Assembly (NCBI RefSeq): GCF_000373585.1
Contig: NZ_KB891886.1
Coordinates: forward strand, 63,097-125,409
DNA from: Streptomyces sp. MspMP-M5
Lineage (GTDB): Bacteria; Actinomycetota; Actinomycetes; Streptomycetales; Streptomycetaceae
Length of the DNA: 62,313 nucleotides
Direction: 5' to 3'
This document shows positions 45,385 to 52,754 of the stretch, one piece after another. A model generated the notes under the pieces. The model worked only from the letters and a program-made list of their open reading frames with translations, had not been told where the DNA came from and ran no database searches. The first letter of the stretch is position 1. Each line of letters begins with the position of its first letter. The translations under genes and the position numbers were made by a program.

Positions 45385-48300
45385 TTGGACACCACCTACT
45401 GGAGCAGGCGGCGCCTACTGGCTGCTTTAGCAGTCACCACTGCTGCCGCCACCACCTCAAGCCTCGTCCTCAACCCCATAGCCGCCCGAGCTGACACCCC
45501 GTCGGCCGACGGCGATGACGGTGACCCATTCGCCCTGCCTGACACCGACCGGGCGAAAGCCGTGAAGGCGTGGATGCAGGGTGGCAGGGCCGCCCGCGCC
45601 GCGGCTGAAGCGGCGCTGATCGGCTCCGACACCGACATCCAGACCTTCCTGACCGTCGAACTCCCCAAGGCCACGGCTGAGGACAACCGCATCGCCGTCG
45701 CCACCTCCCTCGCGGGTGGCGGTAAAGGCACCCGCCGCGAGGCGTCCAGAGCACTAGATGGCGGCGACGACACCATCGCCGACTACCTCAAGGGCGGCTT
45801 CAAGGCCGGCATCATGGAAGACCTGCGCGTGGCCACCGCGACCGTGATGGCCTCGGGTGCCAAGGCCGTACGCCGCGACGGCAGTACCGCCCTCACTACG
45901 GACACCCAAGAAGCGCTCGAGGAGTACCTCACAGAAGGCCAGTACACGGCCCGTCTGGAAGACATGCGCGTCGAGGTGTCCACCCTGATGGTGCAAGCGG
46001 GCCCGGAGGTGAAGAAGTACGCCTCCCGAGCCCTGTCCGGTACCGCCATCGACGTCGAATGGTTCCTGGACACCGGTCAGCACATCGCCCGCGCCCGCGA
46101 CCAGGAAGCTGCGACGATCGAGGAACTCGTCGCGCTGGTCGAACGCGAAGGCAAGAAGGCTGACGCCAAGACAAAGCAGGCCGAGGAGGCCGCCGCCCGT
46201 GCTGTGGAGGCGGCCCAGGAGGCCAAGGAGGCAGCAGAAAACGCTGCATCCGAAGCCAAGGCGGCTCAGGAAGATGTCGTCAAGTCCGGCAAGGCGGCCC
46301 GCAAGGCAGCAGGCGCCGCGCAGGGAGCAGCCGACTCCGCCCGCGTCGCCATCCGTGCCTCTCACGCCGCCGTCCAAGCGTCCCGCCGCGCCGCCTACGC
46401 TGCTACCGCCGCGAGCCAGGCCGCAGCCGCCGCTGGATCTGCCGCCGCCAAGGCGTACAGCGCTGCCATCGCCGCATCCAAGGACGCTTCCAAGGCATCC
46501 GGCGCCAAGGACGCTGCCGTTGCCGCCCGCAATGCCGCAGCCAAGGCCCGCAGCGCAGCAAAGGCCGCCGACTACGCCGCCACCGCATCGGCCCAGGCCG
46601 CGAGCGCCGGGTCCGCAGCCGCGTCGGCAGCCCGTAATGCAGCCGCTGCCGCGAACGCTTCCGCCACAGCGGCCTCCGCCGCAGGCAAGGCGCAGGCCCA
46701 GGCAGCGGAAGCCAAGCAACAGGCACAGATCGCGAGCGCCAACGCCTCCATCGCCACCAATGCTGCTGGCACAGCGCAGGCTTTGGCGAACACAGCAGCG
46801 AAGGCAGCCCGTACCGCACGCGACGCTGCGAACAGCGCGGCCGACCACGCGGAGAAGTCCGCGGAGGCCGCCGAATGGGCTGCCAAGTACGCGGGCCAGG
46901 CCGTCGAGTACGCGAAGAAGTCCTCCGAGTTCGCCAACGAAGCCACCAACGCCGCCAACACCGCCACTGACGCCGTCAACCAGGCGATAGAGGTGGAGAA
47001 GCAGGCTCGAGAGGCCGAGTGGCAGCGCCTGGACGAGGACAGGAAGCAGGCGATGGAAGAGGCCCGCCTGCTCGCGGAGATCGAAGAGCAGGAGAGGGCG
47101 GACCTCGCCGAGAGACGTACGCAGGCCGAGCAGGCCGACAAGGCCACCAAGGACCTCATCTCCAAGGCCGAGTCAGCGCTGAAGGCGGGCGACACGGGAC
47201 TCGCCGCCACCCTCGGGCGCAAGGCGGCCATCGCCCTGATGGACTCCCGCGGCGCCTGGTCGCGCGAGGCCGCACGGTTCGCCCTCTCCGGCACGGACGC
47301 CGACATCCATGCCTGGATCGACACCGACCGGCAGATCGCGCAGAGGCAGGACGACCGAGAGACCGTCCTGTACATCGCTCAGACCTCCGCCCCGGACGTT
47401 GCCGATGCCGCGGCCAAGGCGCTGGAGAGCGACGCCCCGGACACCGCCACGAAGTTCCTCGACACCGGCGTCATCGAGGCCGCCGCGACGGACAACCGCG
47501 TCGCGGTCTCCCGCGTTCTGGCGAACCAGCCCGGCAGCGCGGTGAAAAAGGCAGCGAACGACGCGATGAACGCCGGGACCGCCAAGGCCCTCTACGAATT
47601 CCTCAGCACCGGATATGAGTCGGCACAGCGGGAGGACGACGCGGTCGCTGCCGCCACCCTCATCGCCACGGCAGGCCCGTACACCAAAGCCCACGCCCAG
47701 GCCGCGCTGGAAGGCCCGGCATGGATGCGCCGCAACTTCCTTGCCTCGGTCCAGTTCAAGACCGCACAGCTCGACCACGACGCCGCCAGCCACATCGCCG
47801 GCGTCCAAGGCGCCATCGCCGCCGCTGCGAAGATCGCGCACAAGGCGCAGGAGGATGCCGCGCGTGCCCAGGAAGCGGCGGCGAGAGCCCGCGACGCAGC
47901 CACAGAAGCACTGAAGTGGGCGGATAAGGCGAAGAATTCCGCCCAGCAGGCCGCCCAGTCCGCGAAGAAGGCGGACGCGAACGCGGACGCCGCCGAGAAG
48001 TCGGCCAAGGACGCACAAGCCTCGGCCGACAGGGCGAAGCAGGCAGCCGCCACCGCCCGTACGGCCGCACGTTCGGCGAACTACTCAGCCAACCGCGCTG
48101 TGGATTCCGCGCGCCGCGCGGTGTCCTCCGCCAACTCGGCTCAGGTGTCGGCCTCTTCCGCGCGCAGCTCTGCCATCCAGGCCGGCAAGGACGCGAAGAC
48201 GGCGGCCGACGCCGCAACCCAAGCGCACCGCATCGCCACCGTCAAACGGCAGGCAGAAGCAGCAGTGGCGGCCAGGAAGGCCGCCGAGGAAGCGCATAAG

Positions 48301-48768
48301 GCCAAGACGGCCGGCAAGAATCCAGCCGACACGCCCGAAAACGACACGGTCAAGCTGCTCAAGGACATCTACCAATGGTGGAAGGGGGAAATGAGATGGC
48401 TGGCGGACGTTACCAACTGGGCCAGCATCGGAACCGGATTCATCTCGGCCCTCCTCGGCGTCGGCGGCCTGGCGGTCGGCGTGTTCTTTCCGCCAGCCGT
48501 TCCCTTCGTGGAAGCCGCCGCCACAGGGTTCGGGTACGCCTCACTCGCCTTTGCCGGACTGAACACGCTGTACACCGGAGCCGGATACGGTTTCACGAGT
48601 GGCGAGTTCAAGTCATCCTTGGCAAGCACCGCGCTAGGAGTGCTCACCTTCGGCCAGTCCAAGTGGATCGGCGCCCTCGGCGGCACTAAGGTCGCCACGA
48701 AGATCACGCAGTTCGGACACGATCTCATATCACCGGTTACCGGACTGTTGGGATCTCTTGGATTCTGA
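45385..48768 (+). CDS. Secreted ALF-repeat/Ala-rich coiled-coil protein, polymorphic-toxin-like
   Basis: About 1127 residues from a TTG at 45385 with GGATAGGA upstream (an earlier in-frame TTG at 45325 lacks a site). A twin-arginine-like signal, SRRRLLAALAV, ends near residue 36. ALF-type helical repeats occur near 60-235 and again near 610-800 (units such as ALIGSDTDIQTFL, ALSGTDADIHAWI, FLDTGVIEAAATDNRVAV). Between and after them are long Ala/Lys heptad-like coiled coils (about 240-600 and 815-985). The C-terminal 130 residues are hydrophobic (SALLGVGGLAVGVFF, ASLAFAGLNTLYTGAGYGF). ALF proteins are carriers in actinobacterial polymorphic toxins; here no enzymatic toxin tip is visible, and the hydrophobic end may itself be membrane-active. 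Confidence 0.85.
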   Translation: MDTTYWSRRRLLAALAVTTAAATTSSLVLNPIAARADTPSADGDDGDPFALPDTDRAKAVKAWMQGGRAARAAAEAALIGSDTDIQTFLTVELPKATAEDNRIAVATSLAGGGKGTRREASRALDGGDDTIADYLKGGFKAGIMEDLRVATATVMASGAKAVRRDGSTALTTDTQEALEEYLTEGQYTARLEDMRVEVSTLMVQAGPEVKKYASRALSGTAIDVEWFLDTGQHIARARDQEAATIEELVALVEREGKKADAKTKQAEEAAARAVEAAQEAKEAAENAASEAKAAQEDVVKSGKAARKAAGAAQGAADSARVAIRASHAAVQASRRAAYAATAASQAAAAAGSAAAKAYSAAIAASKDASKASGAKDAAVAARNAAAKARSAAKAADYAATASAQAASAGSAAASAARNAAAAANASATAASAAGKAQAQAAEAKQQAQIASANASIATNAAGTAQALANTAAKAARTARDAANSAADHAEKSAEAAEWAAKYAGQAVEYAKKSSEFANEATNAANTATDAVNQAIEVEKQAREAEWQRLDEDRKQAMEEARLLAEIEEQERADLAERRTQAEQADKATKDLISKAESALKAGDTGLAATLGRKAAIALMDSRGAWSREAARFALSGTDADIHAWIDTDRQIAQRQDDRETVLYIAQTSAPDVADAAAKALESDAPDTATKFLDTGVIEAAATDNRVAVSRVLANQPGSAVKKAANDAMNAGTAKALYEFLSTGYESAQREDDAVAAATLIATAGPYTKAHAQAALEGPAWMRRNFLASVQFKTAQLDHDAASHIAGVQGAIAAAAKIAHKAQEDAARAQEAAARARDAATEALKWADKAKNSAQQAAQSAKKADANADAAEKSAKDAQASADRAKQAAATARTAARSANYSANRAVDSARRAVSSANSAQVSASSARSSAIQAGKDAKTAADAATQAHRIATVKRQAEAAVAARKAAEEAHKAKTAGKNPADTPENDTVKLLKDIYQWWKGEMRWLADVTNWASIGTGFISALLGVGGLAVGVFFPPAVPFVEAAATGFGYASLAFAGLNTLYTGAGYGFTSGEFKSSLASTALGVLTFGQSKWIGALGGTKVATKITQFGHDLISPVTGLLGSLGF

Positions 48769-48788
48769 ATAGATACGACATGGAACTC

Positions 48789-48827
48789 GCATCACGGGCT
48801 GGCGAAACACCCGCCAGCCCGTGATGC
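48789..48827 (+). terminator. 16-bp perfect hairpin after the ALF-repeat gene
   Basis: Arms GCATCACGGGCTGGCG / CGCCAGCCCGTGATGC (48789-48804, 48812-48827) with loop AAACACC. It lies between the ALF-repeat gene and the four-TM gene that starts 20 bp later, so it may attenuate rather than fully end transcription. Confidence 0.8.
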
Positions 48828-48846
48828 GCTGCCGAAAGGACCCGCC

Positions 48847-49236
48847 GTGCTCGCGCAGCTTCCCCTCCCCTACCTGCTACTCATGGCAGCTTTCGCAACC
48901 TTCATATTCTGTCTGGCCATAGAAAAGTGGATGAAGGCGCGCAAACTGACAGTCGTGCTTCTCATCCTCTCCGTCGGATGCTGCCTCGGAATGATGGCAG
49001 TAGGACATATCCAGTATCAGCACTGGAATGCTCGACAGATGCTGGTTCTGTACTCCTTCGCTTGGACCGGACTCACCATAGGCCTTCTTCCGGCCGGAAA
49101 ACTCTTCCGCAAGTATGGCGAAGAAATGCGCCGAGGTGTAAAGAGAGAGAAGTACGAGTACCCGGCATGGACCGTCGCGACACCGATCATTTCGGTCAGC
49201 CTCATGTGCATATTGGCATTCGTGCTCGCGACATGA
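48847..49236 (+). CDS. Small four-TM membrane protein, candidate immunity partner
   Basis: A 129-residue membrane protein from a GTG at 48847, with GAAAGGA 7 bp upstream. Four hydrophobic segments lie at about 8-27, 34-53, 66-83 and 106-127, with a basic loop (FRKYGEEMRRGVKREKYEY) between the third and fourth. GC is clearly lower than in neighbours, suggesting recent acquisition. Its position after a toxin-like secreted protein with a hydrophobic C-terminus fits an immunity protein that protects the membrane, but that is inference only. Confidence 0.72.
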   Translation: MLAQLPLPYLLLMAAFATFIFCLAIEKWMKARKLTVVLLILSVGCCLGMMAVGHIQYQHWNARQMLVLYSFAWTGLTIGLLPAGKLFRKYGEEMRRGVKREKYEYPAWTVATPIISVSLMCILAFVLAT

Positions 49237-49337
49237 CCGCACGCCGTAAGCGCCGTGCAGCCAGGTGGGTTTCAATCAGCGACGGGGTTCGGTGGTGGCC
49301 GGTGCGAATGTGGGGGGAGCGTGACCGTTCGGTCGAG

Positions 49338-49660
49338 TCAGGCAGTGGCGGCGAAGGCTGCGGTGGCGGCTTTCCCGATGGCGGTGGCGGCCTGGGCCGG
49401 GTCGGTGAGTTCCAGCAAAGTGGTACCGGGCAGGGGGCGGGGGCCGGGGTCGAACGCGAGCCACAGCACCGCGCACCCTGCTTGTCGAAGGGCTGTGATG
49501 CGCTCGGTGGCGCGGGTGGCCTCGTCGGCGCGGTAGCAGCCGTCGGAGGCGACGACCAGCAGGCGTCCCGGGCCCGGTTGGGTGAGGCCGAGGCCGGCGG
49601 TGAGGGCGCCGGCGGCTTCGGCGAGGCTGTGGCCCAACCCGTTGGCGTTATCAGGAAGCG
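49338..49660 (-). pseudogene. 3' remnant of a VWA-domain gene
   Basis: The minus-strand frame here matches the C-terminal ~100 residues of the VWA protein at 60,118-61,938, with blocks such as GRLLVVASDGCYR versus GRLLVIASDGYYR, CAVLWLAF, and RPLPGTT-LELTD. The homology stops near 49,660 and the upstream frame lacks a credible MIDAS motif or the metallopeptidase-like region. It is thus a truncated copy. DNA identity to 60,118-60,440 is high over this stretch. Confidence 0.85.
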
Positions 49661-50310
49661 CTATCTCAAGGACGGTGGTTCCGACTTCGTCTGGAGCACC
49701 ACGGCGGAGGTCGCCAGCCCGAGCAACGACGAGCGGGTCACGAAACCCGTGGCAGACATCCACCGACGCACCAAAATCGAGCACAACACGCTGTCGGATA
49801 CCGCCTCCTCGTGACTGACGGTGGCCTCGGGGCCCGCTGGGCGGTCGACAGCCATATTGCCGTGGCACTGCCCGGAACGGGGTTGGACACACCCTTGCAC
49901 CTCCTCGCCTTCAGCGCCTCACTGCTGACCGGCGCTGCCTTCACCCTTCACGAAGCCCGCCCCCCCTTGGACGTGTGGGTCCTGGGACGTTGGCGCGCCG
50001 CCGACGGTAAGACACCGCGGGACGGAACGGCGAACGCGGCAAAATGCAGTGCGACAGCGGCAAGAAACTCCGGGACGGGAAAATCACCCCACCCACGGGG
50101 ATGGATCGAAACCAGCGGCCATGGGGGTTCCGCAGTCCAGTCCAGGAGTAGCTTGAAGTCAGACTCGCTGATGATCGAGCCACGGACGAGTCCAGTAGGG
50201 TTGATATTTTTCTAGAATTTCAGATGCTGCCACACAGTGAACGTGCCATAGCACCGAGAACGCCCTACCTCATGAGGCGAACCAGAAGCGCTACCTGGGC
50301 ATGCATCAGA
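49661..50310. other. Region without an intact gene; possible gene debris
   Basis: No intact gene was found. On the minus strand, about 50205 down to 49930, one frame reads as protein-like (GSIISESDFKLLLDW, PWPLVSIHPRGWGDFPVPEF) but has an upstream stop and no start codon, so it may be a decayed remnant. The part next to 49,660 could be more of the broken VWA gene. Confidence 0.4.
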
Positions 50311-50577
50311 TTACTTTTTCGAATGCTCCAGAATGCAGACAAGCACCAGGCACACCCCTACGATGCCAATCGCAAGGCTGATGAGGGAGCTCATGAAACT
50401 GCGCCCCTCGGCAAGGCCCAGAGCGAACCCACCAATGCCTGCACAGGTCGCGAGACCACCAAGGATGACCACGTGGAACGATCTGAGGTTCAGGAACGAT
50501 CCCAGCAGCTCGTTCAAAGTCCACAGAGGGCCGAACCTCCTGCCGCGAGGTCTACGCGATCGTTCCGCTTCCTCCAC
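50311..50577 (-). CDS. Small two-TM protein overlapping the effector-like gene
   Basis: An 88-residue protein from a GTG at 50577, with AAGGGG 8 bp upstream; an ATG at 50595 is possible but has no spaced ribosome site. After a basic N-terminus (AERSRRPRGRRFG) it has hydrophobic segments at about 40-62 (VVILGGLATCAGIGGFALGL) and 66-85 (LISLAIGIVGVCLVLVCIL). It overlaps the 3' end of the 50,552 gene by 26 bp in another frame. Order after a putative type VII effector suggests immunity or an accessory membrane role. Confidence 0.6.
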   Translation of the reverse strand: MEEAERSRRPRGRRFGPLWTLNELLGSFLNLRSFHVVILGGLATCAGIGGFALGLAEGRSFMSSLISLAIGIVGVCLVLVCILEHSKK

Positions 50578-51598
50578 GAGACTTCCCCTTTCCATACTCC
50601 GGGTTGAATTTATCGGGCCCTATGTTCCGGCTCTGCTGTTCCTTCTTCGCCGCGTCATCCTCGGGGGTATAGGCATAGTCTACAAATGTCGCAACTACTG
50701 CAACGGGCACCCCAAGAATCTTCCCTGCGCCCTTGAAAATCCCACTACCGATCTTATTGAAGACGGATCCTCCACCCGAACCAATCTTCGTCTCTGCCGT
50801 TTTCGCCATCCCGGCGATAGCATTCGGCGGGGTGCCCCCTACGAAGTAATCCCAAGCTTCCCCGAACCTGCCATGCAGGGCGGAATTTCCTGCATTGATC
50901 CACGACTTATAGCTGAGGAACTCTGCTACTGGCTTGATGGTGCCACTGCCCCAGGGGCTAGCTCCTAGCTTGTGCATGCCAGCTTCGGAAGGTTTAGTGG
51001 AGGCTTTTTTGTACGAGCTGATCGAGGTATAAACTTTGCCTCTGAAGCCGTCCTCTGGTTTTCCGGAAGTATTGCTGCGGAGGGCCTGGGAGGCGAACTC
51101 GTCCGTTTCGTCCGCGTCGTCGAGGATCTGCTTGATCCTGCCGGCGAAGTCTTCGATCTTTTCCTTCTGAAGTTTGCGGATTGCCTCGTTGTCGGGGTCG
51201 TCCTGGTTGGGGAGGCTCCGGGTGATGTCGTCGCGAGCCTCGACGTGACCAGTGCTGCTGACGACCAACCCTCGGTCCGGTGCATCGACATCGGCCACTT
51301 TATGGAGATCCGCTTTATGTTTCTTTAGCCTGGCATGAGCGTCGCGCAGTATGTCACGGACACCTTTGGCCTCCGTGACTGCGTCTGTGAGCTCGTCATC
51401 GGCTTCCTTCACTTGGCTGGAAGCTGTTATTGATGTGACGTCGAGGCTGCGCCAGCCGGCCTGCTCGAACGTCTTGGAGACGTCGCGAGTGAATGCCTCG
51501 TCCAGTGATTCGAGGTGGCGGATCTGAGTGTCCCATGCCTCGATGGCGCTGTTCAGTCTGTCCAAGTCGAGGTGGTAGAGCTGTTCATACGTCACCAT
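50552..51598 (-). CDS. Putative type VII secretion effector with WXG-like helical N-terminus
   Basis: A 348-residue protein from the ATG at 51598, 11 bp after the upstream WXG100-like gene. The first 100 residues are a helical coiled-coil region (LDRLNSAIEAWDTQIRHLES, GVRDILRDAHARLKKHKADL) with a GWRSLDV turn in place of WxG. The middle is charged; the C-terminal 120 residues carry Gly-rich hydrophobic segments (GGGSVFNKIGSGIFKGAGKILG, VPVAVVATFVDYAY, each a short membrane-like run) and a basic tail. This fits large WXG/LXG-type T7SS substrates. No enzymatic motif was recognised. Lower GC than the core suggests recent transfer. Confidence 0.65.
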   Translation of the reverse strand: MVTYEQLYHLDLDRLNSAIEAWDTQIRHLESLDEAFTRDVSKTFEQAGWRSLDVTSITASSQVKEADDELTDAVTEAKGVRDILRDAHARLKKHKADLHKVADVDAPDRGLVVSSTGHVEARDDITRSLPNQDDPDNEAIRKLQKEKIEDFAGRIKQILDDADETDEFASQALRSNTSGKPEDGFRGKVYTSISSYKKASTKPSEAGMHKLGASPWGSGTIKPVAEFLSYKSWINAGNSALHGRFGEAWDYFVGGTPPNAIAGMAKTAETKIGSGGGSVFNKIGSGIFKGAGKILGVPVAVVATFVDYAYTPEDDAAKKEQQSRNIGPDKFNPEYGKGKSRGGSGTIA

Positions 51599-51609
51599 GC
51601 ACTGTCACC

Positions 51610-51984
51610 TCATCCGAAGGGCGTCGTCTTGGGCAGAGACTTGAAGTTCGCCAGATTCTGCTGCTCCGCCCGCTCATAGTTGTCGGCGGTGGTGGTGCAC
51701 TTGGTGTGGATGTCACGCAGTGTCCTGACCAGCCGTAGGACCTGATCGTCCCAAGTCTTCGCCGTCTGCTCCATTGCGCGACCCAACCTCCCATCCCAGG
51801 AAGCGCCTTTGAAAGCAGCCGCCGCGTGCACTGTCTCGTCTTTCGCGCTACGCCCCTTCGTATTCAGCTCTCCCGCGAGTTCCCGAGAATTGTTACCGGA
51901 CTGACGCAGCTTCGTCGGGCTGTTGATCTGAGCAGCGCCACTGCCCCCTGAGTTGGGAAGGTTGGGCGTGGTTCCCCAGGCCAT
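51610..51984 (-). CDS. WXG100-family protein
   Basis: A 124-residue protein; I chose the ATG at 51984, preceded by AAGGGGGA, over longer frames. A Gly/Ser/Asn-rich N-terminal 35 residues leads into a helical hairpin with the W-D-G turn at 63-65 (FKGASWDGRLGRAM) and a second helix (WDDQVLRLVRTLRDIHTKC). This is the WXG100/EsxA layout. It leads the three-gene minus-strand cluster and would be the secretion partner of the following effector-like protein. Confidence 0.78.
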   Translation of the reverse strand: MAWGTTPNLPNSGGSGAAQINSPTKLRQSGNNSRELAGELNTKGRSAKDETVHAAAAFKGASWDGRLGRAMEQTAKTWDDQVLRLVRTLRDIHTKCTTTADNYERAEQQNLANFKSLPKTTPFG

Positions 51985-52135
51985 CACGTGGTCCCCCTTC
52001 ATGCCGATGCTCTCTCTGCGGACGAGCGGTACCGCCCACAGGGAACCCTTGATCATACAGGTGTACCCCATAGCACCCGCTAGGGGATTGGCGCCCCCTG
52101 CAGCGGAGGCTAGCCTTCCGCCCCTGGACAATCGG

Positions 52136-52366
52136 TCAGTTTGTGGACTCCGGGAACATCGCGGCGTGAGCCCGCTGTGCTGCTCGATCGCTGTTCAGGT
52201 CAGGTGCAGTGAATGGCGCAGGCCCCTTGCGGTGGCCTCTCAGCTGCCGTGCCGCAGTTTCAAGCCATTCCGGCAGGCGAATGATTGGCACCCATTCAGT
52301 ATCGAACGTTAGATTGCATCGGTATGTTGCGTGCCGTTCCTGGCGCAGCCGTACCAGGTACGACAC
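52136..52366 (-). other. Doubtful small frame, possible gene debris, in the divergent region
   Basis: A 76-codon minus-strand frame sits in the 402-bp gap between divergent WXG-type genes. Its middle (IIRLPEWLETAARQLRG, KGPAPFTAPDL) faintly recalls the linker after a primase-polymerase domain in actinobacterial mobile elements, but it is too short to confirm. It overlaps the probable promoter of the plus-strand gene. The rest of the gap shows nothing recognisable. Confidence 0.25.
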
Positions 52367-52386
52367 AGGCTGGGGGGAGTTTCGAA

Positions 52387-52695
52387 GTGGCTGACGGCTA
52401 CGGCGTCGATCTGAGTGCGTTGGAACAGGTCATCAAGCGCCTCAACGCCCTGGTCGACACGATGGATGGTGTCAGCGGCACCGCGGAGTACGAGACGGAG
52501 CTGCCGGAGGGGTATCTCGGGCGGGCCTTCACCGAGGAGGTGGCGCTGCGCAATGCCCATGGCCACATGAAGAAGGCCATCGGGGACATGGTCATCGATC
52601 TCAAGGGCATGATTGCCGAGGCAGGTCAGAAGACCTCGACTGCGCACACGAGCTACGACAACCGCGAGCAGGAAGTCAAAGACTCGATGCGTTGA
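52387..52695 (+). CDS. Helical type VII secretion target (EspC/WXG-like)
   Basis: A 102-residue protein from a GTG at 52387 with a very strong GGGGGGAG 7 bp upstream. Two long helices (LSALEQVIKRLNALVDTMDG and HMKKAIGDMVIDLKGMIAEAG) flank a middle with no WxG; this fits the EspC-like/“type VII secretion target” group. It begins the plus-strand T7SS module and probably pairs with the PPE/WXG-like protein encoded 59 bp downstream. Length matches the ~100 residues usual in the family. Confidence 0.75.
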   Translation: MADGYGVDLSALEQVIKRLNALVDTMDGVSGTAEYETELPEGYLGRAFTEEVALRNAHGHMKKAIGDMVIDLKGMIAEAGQKTSTAHTSYDNREQEVKDSMR

Positions 52696-52754
52696 GCTGT
52701 CCGCGCGGTCGGTGCAGTGGGGAAGCAAGAGAATCAAACGGGGAGACGCGCACG

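Noticed and set aside
45754..46848. 364-codon minus-strand Gly/Cys-rich frame
   Set aside because: Antisense to the Ala-rich coiled coil of the ALF protein; Ala codons read backward give Gly/Cys/Ser-rich nonsense.
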